Shown piece after piece: positions 16,937 through 24,584 of a stretch of DNA of 34,082 bases. Position 1 is the stretch's first letter; the number at the start of each line of letters is the position of its first letter. Source of the DNA: JADFNO01 sp965369945. Its GTDB lineage: Bacteria > Planctomycetota > Phycisphaerae > Phycisphaerales > SM1A02. The stretch covers positions 1 through 34,082 of the forward strand of contig CBDUST010000008.1 in NCBI GenBank assembly GCA_965369945.1, read 5' to 3'. The translations under genes and the position numbers were made by a program. The notes under the pieces were generated by a model that saw only the letters and a program-made list of their open reading frames with translations, searched no databases and was not told the origin of the DNA.

Positions 16937-17437
16937 CTAGCCTTTCAGCCATTCATTCCATGCGGACCGGTCGTACGACTTACCCTCAACATTCACAAGC
17001 CATATCTCGAGTTCAGGGAATGCATTTCCGATCCGCGTCCACGCTTCACCGTGCTGACTAGCGCGAGCGGGCAACCCTCGTTCCGCCAGATGCGGGATGG
17101 CGATCACGCACTTGCCTGCACCGTTCTTGATGCGAGAGACAGCTCGGAAGAAGGACTCGTAGAAATCCTTTGCTCGAGCCGGAGGGCTCGATTTGTAACC
17201 GATTACCTCGATGTAGATATCGAGGTCGTCCTTCCTAGCGATGATATCGACACCGGTTTCGCCGTGCGCTCGTGGAGGATTCAGCGAATAGCCTTCGTTT
17301 GCGAGAACCTGCCGCAAACATTCCTCGGTTGCTTCATTGGGTACAATCGCGGGCATGGATTCGTCAACGGGAAGTGGATTCGAATGGGAGGCTTCTGGGC
17401 CACGGCCAGAGCTAGACTCTAACGGAATCCGGGGCAA
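16937..17437 (-). CDS. PD-(D/E)xK restriction-endonuclease-like protein
   Basis: 166 aa from a TTG, or 139 aa from the ATG at 17356 (MPAIVPNEATEECLRQVL), which fits the domain start better. The core GETGVDIIA (Asp64), then DIYIEVIGYK (Glu77, Lys82), follows the Mrr/PD-(D/E)xK order of beta strand, acidic residue, strand, Glu. The usual ExK is replaced by Glu-Val-Ile-Gly-Tyr-Lys, so the lysine is displaced by three residues. The following text SSPPARAKDFYESFFRAVSR and FPELEIWLVNVEG is well ordered. It is likely a nuclease or nuclease-derived DNA-binding protein acting with the Abi-like protein encoded downstream. Confidence 0.7.
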   Translation of the reverse strand: MPRIPLESSSGRGPEASHSNPLPVDESMPAIVPNEATEECLRQVLANEGYSLNPPRAHGETGVDIIARKDDLDIYIEVIGYKSSPPARAKDFYESFFRAVSRIKNGAGKCVIAIPHLAERGLPARASQHGEAWTRIGNAFPELEIWLVNVEGKSYDRSAWNEWLKG

Positions 17438-17813
17438 TGCCTAGTCCCCAATGCCATGATGCCATCCCCCGATGCCCGCCCAGCTAGGGGATACCCCGGT
17501 AGCGAAAACGTTGCCTGTCAGGTTTTCTTGCCCGACGGCGATGAGGTATGAAGTGTAAAGACGCGACCGGTGTTTGCAGGGAGCGCTAAGATAACCCGAG
17601 GCTCGGTACATCCCCGGCAGAGCCGGGTGCCCCTTCCAGCCGGGGATGCAGGTGGAGCTAGGGGAAACGTATCGCTCCGGCTAGCTTCCCAACGGCGCTT
17701 TTGGGCGTTCCAATTTAGATTTCGCGGCCCGATGACGTTTGGTCGACATCGTACGTTCGGGTGGGTTCCGATGATACGTTCCCTACTTCCTGTACCAGGG
17801 CAAGGAAAACAGC
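17438..17813. other. Divergent intergenic region rich in GC inverted repeats
   Basis: No gene is supportable in these 376 bases. Between about 17610 and 17665 there are repeated CCCCGGC/GCCGGG tracts that can pair with each other, and GATGCC/ATGCCA repeats occur near 17450-17475. The stretch probably holds promoters for both flanking units. AAGGA at about 17802 serves the TTG start of the next gene. Confidence 0.35.
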
Positions 17814-18800
17814 TTGGCTAAGGCACGGAAACATCACTTCATACCACGGTGTCTGCTGCGAGGATTCGCTGTACCCGAAACGGATAAGGGGCGCTTGTTC
17901 ATTTTGGATCGGACTCGCAAGGATGTTTTCCCATCATCACCAGCGAATTGCGGACATCGACACGACTACAACCGCCTAGAGCCTGGAGCTCATCCTGAAC
18001 CGCTTGTAGTGGAAGACTTCTACGCTCAAGTCGAATCGCGTGCCGCGCCGGTGTTGCAACAGATGAGAGTTGAGAAACAGATGCCGAACCGCGCTGACGC
18101 CGCGAAGGTCTTGGATCTTGTCGCGATTCAGCTCAGTCGAACGCCACGATTCAGAAGATGGCTTGAGGGTAAGTTCTGCGAAGAGTTTGAGAAGAAGATA
18201 ATGGAGATGGGACACAATAAACCATCCCTACGGCGGTTTGCAGAGCGCCAGCGCAAATTCGGATTGCCAGAGGATTGTTGGACTCCCGAAGGATTCGTGT
18301 CGCGAATGAAGAGTGACGAGTTTTGCATCACGAGCGATGACAATTGGAAAATGGCAGTGACCATGAGCTACTTGCCGATCTTCGTGAAGATTCTCCAAAT
18401 GCGACACTGGATCATGATTAAGTTTCCCACGACATACGACGGCTTGATCCTTTCCGACACCGGCGTAGGACTTCTGCCTATTGGGAAGCCCGGCCCAAAG
18501 ATCGTAGGGCTTGCGTTGCCCAGTACCATCATCTACATGCCGATCAGCTCGCGACTTGTGCTTGTCGGATTCTTTCCACAGGCGCGACGTACGGTTGAGG
18601 AGGCAGTACGACCTCTCATCTTGAACACAACAAGCTTCGGATTCTGCCTCGACCAATGCTTCTCATCCCAAGGTGACTTCGTGATTGACGATCCAGATCG
18701 GGGCCTGACGCCTTGGACCACGTATCAAAGCGAAGGCGAGTTCCCGACGTTCCTCGACGATCCAGGCGATGTTGCGGACATTTACGCAGGAACTTCCTGA
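17814..18800 (+). CDS. DUF4238 domain protein
   Basis: 328 aa from a TTG with AAGGA eight bases upstream. The N-terminus KHHFIPRCLLRGFA is the signature HHxIPxxxLxxF of DUF4238. The rest of the family pattern follows: HRHDYNRLE and EDFYAQVESRAAPVLQQM, then RADAAKVLDLVAIQLSRTP. A Met/Phe-rich middle segment and a C-terminal half with PTTYDGLILSDTGVGLLPIG match the part where these proteins carry NxPFxTSDxP-like text, here changed. The biochemical role is unknown; DUF4238 genes are common in genomic islands. It stands alone on the plus strand. Confidence 0.8.
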   Translation: MAKARKHHFIPRCLLRGFAVPETDKGRLFILDRTRKDVFPSSPANCGHRHDYNRLEPGAHPEPLVVEDFYAQVESRAAPVLQQMRVEKQMPNRADAAKVLDLVAIQLSRTPRFRRWLEGKFCEEFEKKIMEMGHNKPSLRRFAERQRKFGLPEDCWTPEGFVSRMKSDEFCITSDDNWKMAVTMSYLPIFVKILQMRHWIMIKFPTTYDGLILSDTGVGLLPIGKPGPKIVGLALPSTIIYMPISSRLVLVGFFPQARRTVEEAVRPLILNTTSFGFCLDQCFSSQGDFVIDDPDRGLTPWTTYQSEGEFPTFLDDPGDVADIYAGTS

Positions 18801-18925
18801 GTCGTCACGCTTGCCGACAAGCTCCTTGACTATGAGGAGTTTGATGATGCGACAGGGCACCGGGTTGCCATACTCGATCTTCTCGACCCCGCAAACCATC
18901 TCCGTGGCATACGGCTGTCGAATGG

Positions 18926-19867
18926 TCAGGGGTCACATGGCGGAGGGAAAATACCATCTCTGAAATAGGTGTTTGCTCCCGCCTTCTTCAGATATCGCTC
19001 GGCAACGATGTCGCGACCGGATGAGTCAGCGTCCCATCGAATGATCTTGAGGCCGTGAGCCACGACCCCATTCTCGACGATAGTAGGACCGTGAAGTACG
19101 AACTTGTCAGAGCGTGCCAATACGTCAAGAAATGAAGGCACAGTGTTGTCAAAGCGTGCGGCACCACCAAGTGGTGCGATCAACTGGAAGGTTTGCGAGG
19201 GGCTCACGGATGCGAGAGGAATGCAGATTCCCAGAAGGCCGCGACCAACAGCAACATTGTGTCGCGCCATATACGACATGACAGACAACACAACGCGCCA
19301 CACGATATTCGCGCTGATGCGCGACCGTCCCGCACGTCGGAAGAGTCGTGTTGCAGTTACAGCTAGGGATTCGTCGATGCGCTGGCCTATCGCGCCCCAC
19401 ATGAACGGGCATCGCGGACCGAGTAGGTTTAGGTGTACCCGAAAGACGTCTTCTGCTTCGGGCAAGGATCTACCGTCGGGGGTGTGGTAGTTTGACACCC
19501 TGAAGATGGCCGGTCGTAGTATGTTCATAGGCATGAGCCGCGACCAACCAATACCTACGAACGCGTGTCTTTTCCATTGGGACTTGACATCAAGTCGTAG
19601 AAAGTGTTCCGTCGCTTGCTCTCGTAGCAGATTCAGCGCTTGTGCAAGCGGCTTGGCGCCAACGGATGCAAGAACATCGGCCAACCACATATCAGTCGGA
19701 TGCCCATTCAAGGTTGCCAGGCCTGTATATCCAAAGCAGTTGTGGCGGTTGAATACCACGACCTTGTTTCCATCGTCATCGACCGAGCGACCATTGGGGA
19801 GGATGAAGCGACGATCGCTCACGAGCACGGCAAAGTCGTCGCTGATGAATGGAACGATGAGTGTCAC
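18926..19867 (-). CDS. Ntn-hydrolase-like (proteasome-fold) hypothetical protein
   Basis: 313 aa from a GTG. The N-terminus MTLIVPFISDDFAVLVSDRR resembles proteasome-beta/HslV-type Ntn hydrolases, which start T(T/L)xVxxxxxDGVVLxADxR: a Thr at position 2 becomes N-terminal after Met removal, and Asp18-Arg19 sit where the family has Asp17-x-Arg19. NKVVVFNRHNCFGYTGLATL continues the pattern (catalytic-type Lys35, then strand and Gly-x-x-Gly). Peptidase activity is an inference. The C-terminal half is not recognised. It is the last gene of a minus-strand trio with 18-30 bp gaps. Confidence 0.65.
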   Translation of the reverse strand: MTLIVPFISDDFAVLVSDRRFILPNGRSVDDDGNKVVVFNRHNCFGYTGLATLNGHPTDMWLADVLASVGAKPLAQALNLLREQATEHFLRLDVKSQWKRHAFVGIGWSRLMPMNILRPAIFRVSNYHTPDGRSLPEAEDVFRVHLNLLGPRCPFMWGAIGQRIDESLAVTATRLFRRAGRSRISANIVWRVVLSVMSYMARHNVAVGRGLLGICIPLASVSPSQTFQLIAPLGGAARFDNTVPSFLDVLARSDKFVLHGPTIVENGVVAHGLKIIRWDADSSGRDIVAERYLKKAGANTYFRDGIFPPPCDP

Positions 19868-19885
19868 AGTTGTTGGCTCGTACCT

Positions 19886-20605
19886 TTACGCCACTTGATC
19901 GAAGGGAGTCGGCTTAGGTCGTCTTGCTGATATCTCAACTCGCTCGAGGTGGATCATTCCTCGCTCGACTGATGAATTTAGCCGGTCGATGTATTTCGTT
20001 CTTGCATCTACGTTGTCAAATGGAGGCGCTTTCAGGTTGATGAACTCGGTAGATAATCCTATTGACTCATCCGGGTAGTACCGTTTCAGAAACCCATCGA
20101 CTTCTGAAGCGTAAGACGCCGCCTCTCGCTGACGTTGTTCATACATTGCCTTGTTTGCGTGTGGATTCAGGCACATTTGCGACTGGTAGCGACGTTTGCT
20201 GCGGATAAGCTGGTCAAAGCGCTGCTGAACGCGGGTATTGACTCTCTGTACGGAACGACGCACGCTGAAAATTGATCGAAGGAGTTGACCTACACTCAAG
20301 AAAACTATCGCGCCAAGCCCGCCCACCAAGGCTCCCAACATCGCCTTCCCAAGGAACTCGCTGGCAAAGCTCGCAGCTCCGATAGAGGAACCGATCGTGA
20401 CCATCATCTCTATTACGATGTGCTCCCTAGTTTCGTGCCACCAACGAGATCTCCATGTGGCAAAAATATCAGTGCGGTTTTCAGTGTTCGCCGCATCATC
20501 CCGGAGTGCTCTTGGTATGCTGAATAACAACCAAATCGGCCAAGGGAGATCTTTGCCGTTTTTCCATCCATGTCGGGCAGCGTAATGTGCGAACGCTCTG
20601 AACAT
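19886..20605 (-). CDS. Two-helix membrane protein, hypothetical
   Basis: 239 aa, not recognised. A Trp-rich N-terminus (GKDLPWPIWLLFSIPRALRD) precedes two hydrophobic segments at about 64-82 and 88-108. A basic, probably coiled-coil stretch follows (RSVQRVNTRVQQRFDQLIRS), then a charged C-terminal domain that would lie in the cytoplasm. It lies between the DUF4145 and Ntn-like genes, 30 bp and 18 bp away. A membrane component next to a putative sensor and a putative hydrolase is a common layout in conflict systems, but nothing here proves function. Confidence 0.65.
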   Translation of the reverse strand: MFRAFAHYAARHGWKNGKDLPWPIWLLFSIPRALRDDAANTENRTDIFATWRSRWWHETREHIVIEMMVTIGSSIGAASFASEFLGKAMLGALVGGLGAIVFLSVGQLLRSIFSVRRSVQRVNTRVQQRFDQLIRSKRRYQSQMCLNPHANKAMYEQRQREAASYASEVDGFLKRYYPDESIGLSTEFINLKAPPFDNVDARTKYIDRLNSSVERGMIHLERVEISARRPKPTPFDQVA

Positions 20606-20635
20606 CCGCGAACCATCCTCCCTGTCAGGCAGACT

Positions 20636-21331
20636 TCACGCTTCAGATCCCAAACTATCCAGCCGTTGCTCCAACTGAGCTGACCTAGCTTTCAGGCTAT
20701 AAAGATAGTCCATCACAAAGTCGAGAAGGTCGAGCATCAGCGTAGCTACGTCTTGATCTGGCTCTTTCTCAAGATCAAAATGAGCCCCCAAATTCCCGCC
20801 CTTTCGAAGAGTGTCAGAGAGATGAATCAGAGGATCGAGAAGTTCTTGACTCCCGAATACCTCCTTCAGTTGGATGAACAGAGGAGGCTTAGCCTCTGGA
20901 TACCGCGTAGCAACGATTCCTTCCAGAGTCCTGCGACACGAAGTTGCACATGCACCCCAAAGTCCGGCGTTGTACGCATCTATTGCCGTGTGATACGCTC
21001 GCTCCAAAGCCTCTACCTCAACTTGGCCGTTAGGGAGAGCGGGGCTCCGGCGAGGGCGAGCCTTCGGAAACATAAACAGGCCGCTGCAGCCGCGCTGTGA
21101 CGAATCGTTCGCTGAGCCCGGTTCGACAATCCAGAACCACGCAACATTGCCACAGCTAGGGCAAGTCCCACTGGCTGAGATTGTTTTCCTAGGGGGATCA
21201 TTCTGGTGGCTCCCTAACCTGAAGTTCACCAGCTTGCTGCAATGCGGGCATGGCGTATCCACGCTAATCGGGCACCAAGAGTTGCCTTGGTGGCTCCACT
21301 GAGGAACGGTACTAAGCTGAAGCTCATACAT
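20636..21331 (-). CDS. Zinc-ribbon plus DUF4145 (HEPN-like) protein
   Basis: 231 aa from ATG 21331; a GTG at 21346 would add five residues. The N-terminal 75 residues hold Cys-x2-Cys pairs (CPHC, CPSC) forming a zinc ribbon. The C-terminal half is DUF4145: ERAYHTAIDAYNAGLWGACA, then SCRRTLEGIVATRYPEA and LRKGGNLGAHFD, the diagnostic (R)K.GN.(G/A)AH motif. DUF4145 belongs to the HEPN-like superfamily and is widespread in restriction and abortive-infection loci. Its Arg...His pair (LRKGGNLGAH) could be a catalytic remnant. It is the first gene of the trio with the membrane and Ntn-like proteins. Confidence 0.8.
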   Translation of the reverse strand: MYELQLSTVPQWSHQGNSWCPISVDTPCPHCSKLVNFRLGSHQNDPPRKTISASGTCPSCGNVAWFWIVEPGSANDSSQRGCSGLFMFPKARPRRSPALPNGQVEVEALERAYHTAIDAYNAGLWGACATSCRRTLEGIVATRYPEAKPPLFIQLKEVFGSQELLDPLIHLSDTLRKGGNLGAHFDLEKEPDQDVATLMLDLLDFVMDYLYSLKARSAQLEQRLDSLGSEA

Positions 21332-21534
21332 TCTCTTCGCTCTCACTCAAGGCTCGCTCGTGCACGATGAATGAAAGCATAGCGGATATCGTGATCGGAG
21401 TCGGTTCTGATTACGCTTAGGCCTTGCGCCCGGTGCAACCAGGCAATAGGGTCACGCTTGTTGTCCGTAGCGAAACTATCACCAAACGGTCGGGGCAAGT
21501 GACCAAACCGCGACACATGATCGCGCCGCGACTG

Positions 21535-21963
21535 TCAACAATGCAGCATCTCCAGGACGGCGCGGAGGCGCTGGAGCCGCCAGCGCACGGCGTCGATCAC
21601 CGCCTCAGGTACACCGACCAGCTCGCGCGCGTACATCGGCGGATCGATGCCGAAACGGGCGTCATAGTCGAGAACGTCCTTGTCTCTCTCCTCATGAGCG
21701 ATCACATTGAGATTCCGACCGAAGTGCTTCATCGCCGCTGTTGCGATGCGATCGTGGTCCAGATCGGTGTCCTCCATCTCACCCTCCCGCCCCCGGAAGG
21801 AGTCAGAGAGGATGTTCAGTTCAGGTACACAGCGAAGCAGACCTGCTAGCTCGTTGAGCTCATCCAGCACAGCCAGCAAGAGCGAGGCATCGATACGGTG
21901 CGACGTGCTGGACTTCGAGCGCGTCTTAGTTGATCGTTTCTTGGAGCGCTTTGTCTTGGCCAT
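21535..21963 (-). CDS. Small protein with basic N-terminal tail, partner of MNT-HEPN
   Basis: 142 aa from ATG 21963, chosen because AAAGGA lies about eight bases upstream; the longer in-frame start at 22035 overlaps the preceding gene. The first 25 residues are Lys/Ser/Thr/Arg repeats (KTKRSKKRSTKTRSKSS), probably disordered and nucleic-acid binding. The rest is helical with an acidic centre and ends in AVIDAVRWRLQRLRAVLEML. It starts 52 bp after the nucleotidyltransferase-HEPN gene. The family is not recognised. Confidence 0.65.
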   Translation of the reverse strand: MAKTKRSKKRSTKTRSKSSTSHRIDASLLLAVLDELNELAGLLRCVPELNILSDSFRGREGEMEDTDLDHDRIATAAMKHFGRNLNVIAHEERDKDVLDYDARFGIDPPMYARELVGVPEAVIDAVRWRLQRLRAVLEMLHC

Positions 21964-22015
21964 CGATGTGATCCTTTCTAAGACATATCCGCGGCTGGTT
22001 GTCTGTCCGCCACGA

Positions 22016-22960
22016 TCACTGGGCGTAGGTCTCAATTCGTTTCAGGCAGATGCGCTTGCTCACGCGTTGCAGTCGGCGCACTCGTGTGGCAAGCTCATCC
22101 AGTTCACGTCGAGTCACACGAAAGGTGCCGTTGTAGCGGCCCTGGACGTAGGCGGCGTTGAGCAGACCAAAGAGATGGCAGTTTCGATTTCCAACTACTG
22201 GACTAAGGAGACCGAAAAACGCCGGGGCCAGATTGGAGACTCTCCTCTCAAGTCGCCGGAGATTGTGAGATCTTGACTGGTGGCCGGTGAAGACGATCAC
22301 TACCCCCGTATAGAGGAACTCGGCGGCCTGGTGCAATTCAAACGCCGCCCGGCGGTACCGGCCTCGGTCCACGAACAACTCAAAGGCCCAAAGACTGTCA
22401 GAGGCGCTTCGATACCACCATCGCAAGGCACGCCGTGCCGCATTCTGTCGTTGAACCGGATCAATAAATCGACACCGTGCCAGTTGGACACCTTCAGACT
22501 GATGAAGGACGATGCCTCGGCGCTTGATGTCGCTAAAGAAGGAGCTGCCTAGGTGAAGCTGGTGGTTGACCTCGAAACGAGACTTCGTGAGGAAACTTAA
22601 CTCGACGTCGTTGCTGGTATGGGGATCTGCCCGAAAGCGCTGCATGATGGTCTGCCAGACCTCGAGGCGGCGGGCGAGCTTGCACTGGTCGAGGATGACC
22701 AGCAGCTCGTAGTCGGGTGTGTACAGACCGTTGTCATGCGCTGAGTTGGTTGAACAGCCGTTTACCGCGCCGCGCGCGTGCGCGCCGAAGAGCAGGATCA
22801 TCTCGGGGTCGGCCAGATCAGCGGCGTGCCGGAGCCTGCGACCCAATCCGAACACCTTTCCTGAGGCGCGCGTGGTCTGGAACGTATTCTGGATGTGACG
22901 AACCACGAGTGCGAGGTCATTGCGCTGGGAATCTGAGTGATGACGAAGTGACGTTCGCAC
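22016..22960 (-). CDS. Nucleotidyltransferase-HEPN fusion protein
   Basis: 314 aa from a GTG with AGGA upstream. Residues 50-125 resemble a minimal nucleotidyltransferase: ILLFGAHARG (55-64; usually GSxARG, so the Ser is Ala) and TPDYELLVI (81-89; Asp-x-Glu in place of Asp-x-Asp), then DVELSFL near 118. Residues 185-290 are a HEPN-type helical domain with RRAAFELHQAAEFLYTGV and SRSHNLRRLERR. Separate MNT-HEPN pairs are toxin-antitoxin systems in which the MNT modifies the HEPN toxin; here both are in one chain. The replaced Ser weakens the case for catalysis. Confidence 0.75.
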   Translation of the reverse strand: MRTSLRHHSDSQRNDLALVVRHIQNTFQTTRASGKVFGLGRRLRHAADLADPEMILLFGAHARGAVNGCSTNSAHDNGLYTPDYELLVILDQCKLARRLEVWQTIMQRFRADPHTSNDVELSFLTKSRFEVNHQLHLGSSFFSDIKRRGIVLHQSEGVQLARCRFIDPVQRQNAARRALRWWYRSASDSLWAFELFVDRGRYRRAAFELHQAAEFLYTGVVIVFTGHQSRSHNLRRLERRVSNLAPAFFGLLSPVVGNRNCHLFGLLNAAYVQGRYNGTFRVTRRELDELATRVRRLQRVSKRICLKRIETYAQ

Positions 22961-23241
22961 GGTGTCCGATCCTGCGACACATACAGGACTAGGCAGCTGG
23001 AAATGGCAAGCGCTCAGCGGCTCGAATCACCGTGAATTCTCTAAATCCCGTTTGGGACGAGGTTCCGATTGGAGTTGGGGGCAGGCCGGCCCGCCACGGG
23101 CGGACCAGTGGCCGAGAGCAGCCGATAGGCATCTCTGCGTCCTCGAAGGATTAGCGACCCCAACGCACGCAACAGGAAAAGGCTCGGCCACGATCACGAC
23201 CGACCCCAGTATCTGTTCCGAATTGGGGTGGCTTTTCCGGC

Positions 23242-23267
23242 GTACGACTTTCTGTGCTCACTAGCGC
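23242..23267 (+). repeat. Right copy of 26-bp direct repeat framing the defence block
   Basis: 24 of 26 bases match 9077-9102, with 17 consecutive identical bases. It lies 281 bp beyond the start of the last gene of the block, in the same orientation as the left copy. Confidence 0.7.
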
Positions 23268-23278
23268 TTCAGCGCTAG
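23261..23278. repeat. Perfect 8-bp palindrome overlapping the right repeat
   Basis: CTAGCGCT and AGCGCTAG around a two-base TC spacer. The left copy of the repeat lacks the second arm. It may be a recombinase site or a short hairpin. Confidence 0.5.
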
Positions 23279-23328
23279 GAACGGCCGACCCAAGAGATAC
23301 TCGCGCAAGTGGCGTTAGACAAAAGAGA

Positions 23329-23350
23329 TAGGGCCGCCGAAGCGGCCCTA
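23329..23350 (-). terminator. Intrinsic terminator downstream of tRNA-Met remnant
   Basis: A nine-base GC-rich stem (TAGGGCCGC with GCGGCCCTA) closes a four-base loop; on the minus strand it is followed by TCTCTTTT. It lies 17 bases beyond the tRNA 3' end and would terminate minus-strand transcripts running through it. Confidence 0.75.
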
Positions 23351-23366
23351 GCAGGTACCGAATTAA

Positions 23367-23408
23367 TAGCGGGGGTAGGATTCGAACCTACGACCTCCGG
23401 GTTATGAG
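23367..23408 (-). pseudogene. 3' half of a tRNA-Met (CAU) gene
   Basis: Read on the minus strand: anticodon loop CTCATAA, 3' anticodon stem CCCGG, variable loop, T-arm GTAGG-TTCGAAT-CCTAC, acceptor strand CCCCGCT and discriminator A; no CCA is encoded. The 5' half (acceptor, D-arm, 5' anticodon stem) is absent, replaced from the anticodon loop onward by other DNA. That is what a tyrosine-integrase crossover in the anticodon loop leaves at the distal end of an element. Confidence 0.85.
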
Positions 23409-23502
23409 CGGGTTTTGGCCCGAAAACCCGAAGTCCTTGTCAATCAGCCGCTTACGAGTAACTCAAGCTCTCGCAAAGCCTTACTGATGCGCGACTCTAC
23501 GC

Positions 23503-23558
23503 AGCATGCTCAGCATGTCAAGCATGTTCGGCACGAAATAGGGGAAGAATAGGGGAAG
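23503..23558 (+). repeat. Phased short direct repeats, candidate integrase arm sites (copy 1)
   Basis: Three AGCATGNNN units every 9 bp are followed after eight bases by two ATAGGGGAAGA units every 11 bp. The same arrangement recurs at 31753-31808, where one unit is AGCGTG. Confidence 0.6.
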
Positions 23559-23796
23559 CCTGCCAAGATCCTACGCTTCGCAGGTAGTAGTGGGTGATTG
23601 TGCCGAGTGGGCGCGGATTCGAAGTTCGATTGCCAACATGCGCTAACCCCAGAGCTCACAGGGCTTCGCGAATCCGACTGTGCGCGTCTTGACGCTCTGC
23701 CCGTCGCTGTGTCTCCATTGTGCCTGGCCATTGTGGCTCGGTTCAGACTCACCGACTCCCTCCAGGAATCGATGCGACCGATGCGCGCACAAGTCG

Positions 23797-24504
23797 CTAC
23801 TGCGCCGGCTCATGGACGCGGCCGAGCGTCTTGATGGCCGACGCCACAATTCGAACCATGGTCGCCTCGTCGCACAACGGCTCATCTGCCGAGAGGGACG
23901 TGTTGATGATCGCCCAACAGACTGAATCGGCCACGAGCGCTGCTCGGACGTCTCCCGGCGTGAGCTGTTCGAAGATTCGGCCAGCGAGAGTGCCGGCAAG
24001 TTGCTGCACGTACTCCTGGTGGATCCGCGTGAGGTGACCCGGCTCACCGACCTCATCCGGGAAGTAGCTCAACATTCGAATCCAGAAGCGAGCGGCAGCC
24101 GGAGACTCGCTCGAAAGCGATGCAAACTGACGCACGGCCGCTTCGACTCGGGCGGTTCCAGACCGACACTCCAGCGTGGCTGTACGCACCGTGTCCAGGA
24201 ACTTGCGCTGGACGTCCTCCCACAGCGCCAGCAGGTACCCGTCTTTGCTCTTGAAGTGGACGTAGAAGACGCCCTTGGCGACATCGGCCGCTTCGGTGAT
24301 GTCGAGGATCGAGACCAGCCCGATTGGCTGGCGTTCGAAGGCGGAGAGGCCGGCATCGAACAAAGCCTGTCGGACCGCGAGCGCCTTTCTGGCGCGGCGG
24401 CCGAGCGGCTTCAATGCCTCGGCCTGATCCAACGGGCGGTCAGCATCCATCGGGCCATTCTGACTGTTTGCAGCCGATTTGACGAATGGTGACCGCATCG
24501 TCAT
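23797..24504 (-). CDS. TetR/AcrR-family transcriptional regulator
   Basis: 235 aa from ATG 24504; starts at 24498 and 24450 are also possible, and an upstream GTG would overlap the divergent gene. Residues about 36-95 form the TetR helix-turn-helix: RQALFDAGLSAFERQPIGLV, then ILDITEAADVAKGVFYVHFK and SKDGYLLALWEDV. The C-terminal two-thirds would be the ligand-binding and dimer domain. The gene is divergent from the methyltransferase operon and most likely represses it from the inverted repeats between them, with the ligand probably related to the operon's substrate. The 238 bp between its stop and the att-like repeat hold nothing recognisable. Confidence 0.88.
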   Translation of the reverse strand: MTMRSPFVKSAANSQNGPMDADRPLDQAEALKPLGRRARKALAVRQALFDAGLSAFERQPIGLVSILDITEAADVAKGVFYVHFKSKDGYLLALWEDVQRKFLDTVRTATLECRSGTARVEAAVRQFASLSSESPAAARFWIRMLSYFPDEVGEPGHLTRIHQEYVQQLAGTLAGRIFEQLTPGDVRAALVADSVCWAIINTSLSADEPLCDEATMVRIVASAIKTLGRVHEPAQ

Positions 24505-24584
24505 AATTGTACCATCTGCTCGATCATGATCCACCGTGCCAATCGTGGTACGGTGATTGCTCCCGACCTGGTGAGGAGGTCATT
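24505..24584. promoter_or_regulatory. Divergent promoter/operator region with palindromes
   Basis: GTACCA (24509-24514) and TGGTAC (24546-24551) form an inverted repeat around a perfect ten-base palindrome GATCATGATC (24522-24531). These are suitable TetR-type operator elements. GAGGAGG at 24573-24579 is a strong ribosome site for the plus-strand gene. Confidence 0.55.

Larger units (their letters stand above)
22961..23328. other. Gene-free right flank of the defence block
   Basis: No credible gene occurs in these 368 bases. They hold the right 26-bp repeat (23242-23267), the palindrome at 23261-23278 and, to the right, the terminator hairpin of the tRNA remnant. Confidence 0.4.
23366..23558 (+). 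repeat. 193-bp att-like direct repeat, copy 1
   Basis: About 91% identical to 31616-31808 and of exactly equal length. The first 46 bases (tRNA-Met 3' half) are identical in both copies. Bases 47-91 are the most diverged and the remaining roughly 100 differ at about five positions. It contains three 9-bp phased AGCATG units (23503-23529) and two 11-bp ATAGGGGAAGA units (23538-23558), resembling arm-type integrase binding sites. Confidence 0.85.

Noticed and set aside
21424..21849. Plus-strand frame of 141 residues opposite the small MNT-HEPN partner
   Set aside because: No ribosome site; the opposite strand has a well-placed start and a typical basic-tail protein.
22962..23264. Plus-strand frame of 100 residues in the right flank of the defence block
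   Set aside because: Low-complexity Arg/Ser/Trp-rich translation without a ribosome site; it overlaps the 26-bp repeat.
23366..23558. tRNA interrupted at the anticodon by a group I intron
   Set aside because: The 5' exon (acceptor, D-arm, 5' anticodon stem) is absent to the right and the 150 bp following is too short for an intron. Two equal-length copies with phased repeats fit an integrase att site better.
23503..23558. CRISPR-like short repeat cluster
   Set aside because: Units are 6-11 bp and directly adjacent, with no 25-40 bp repeats and no unique spacers.
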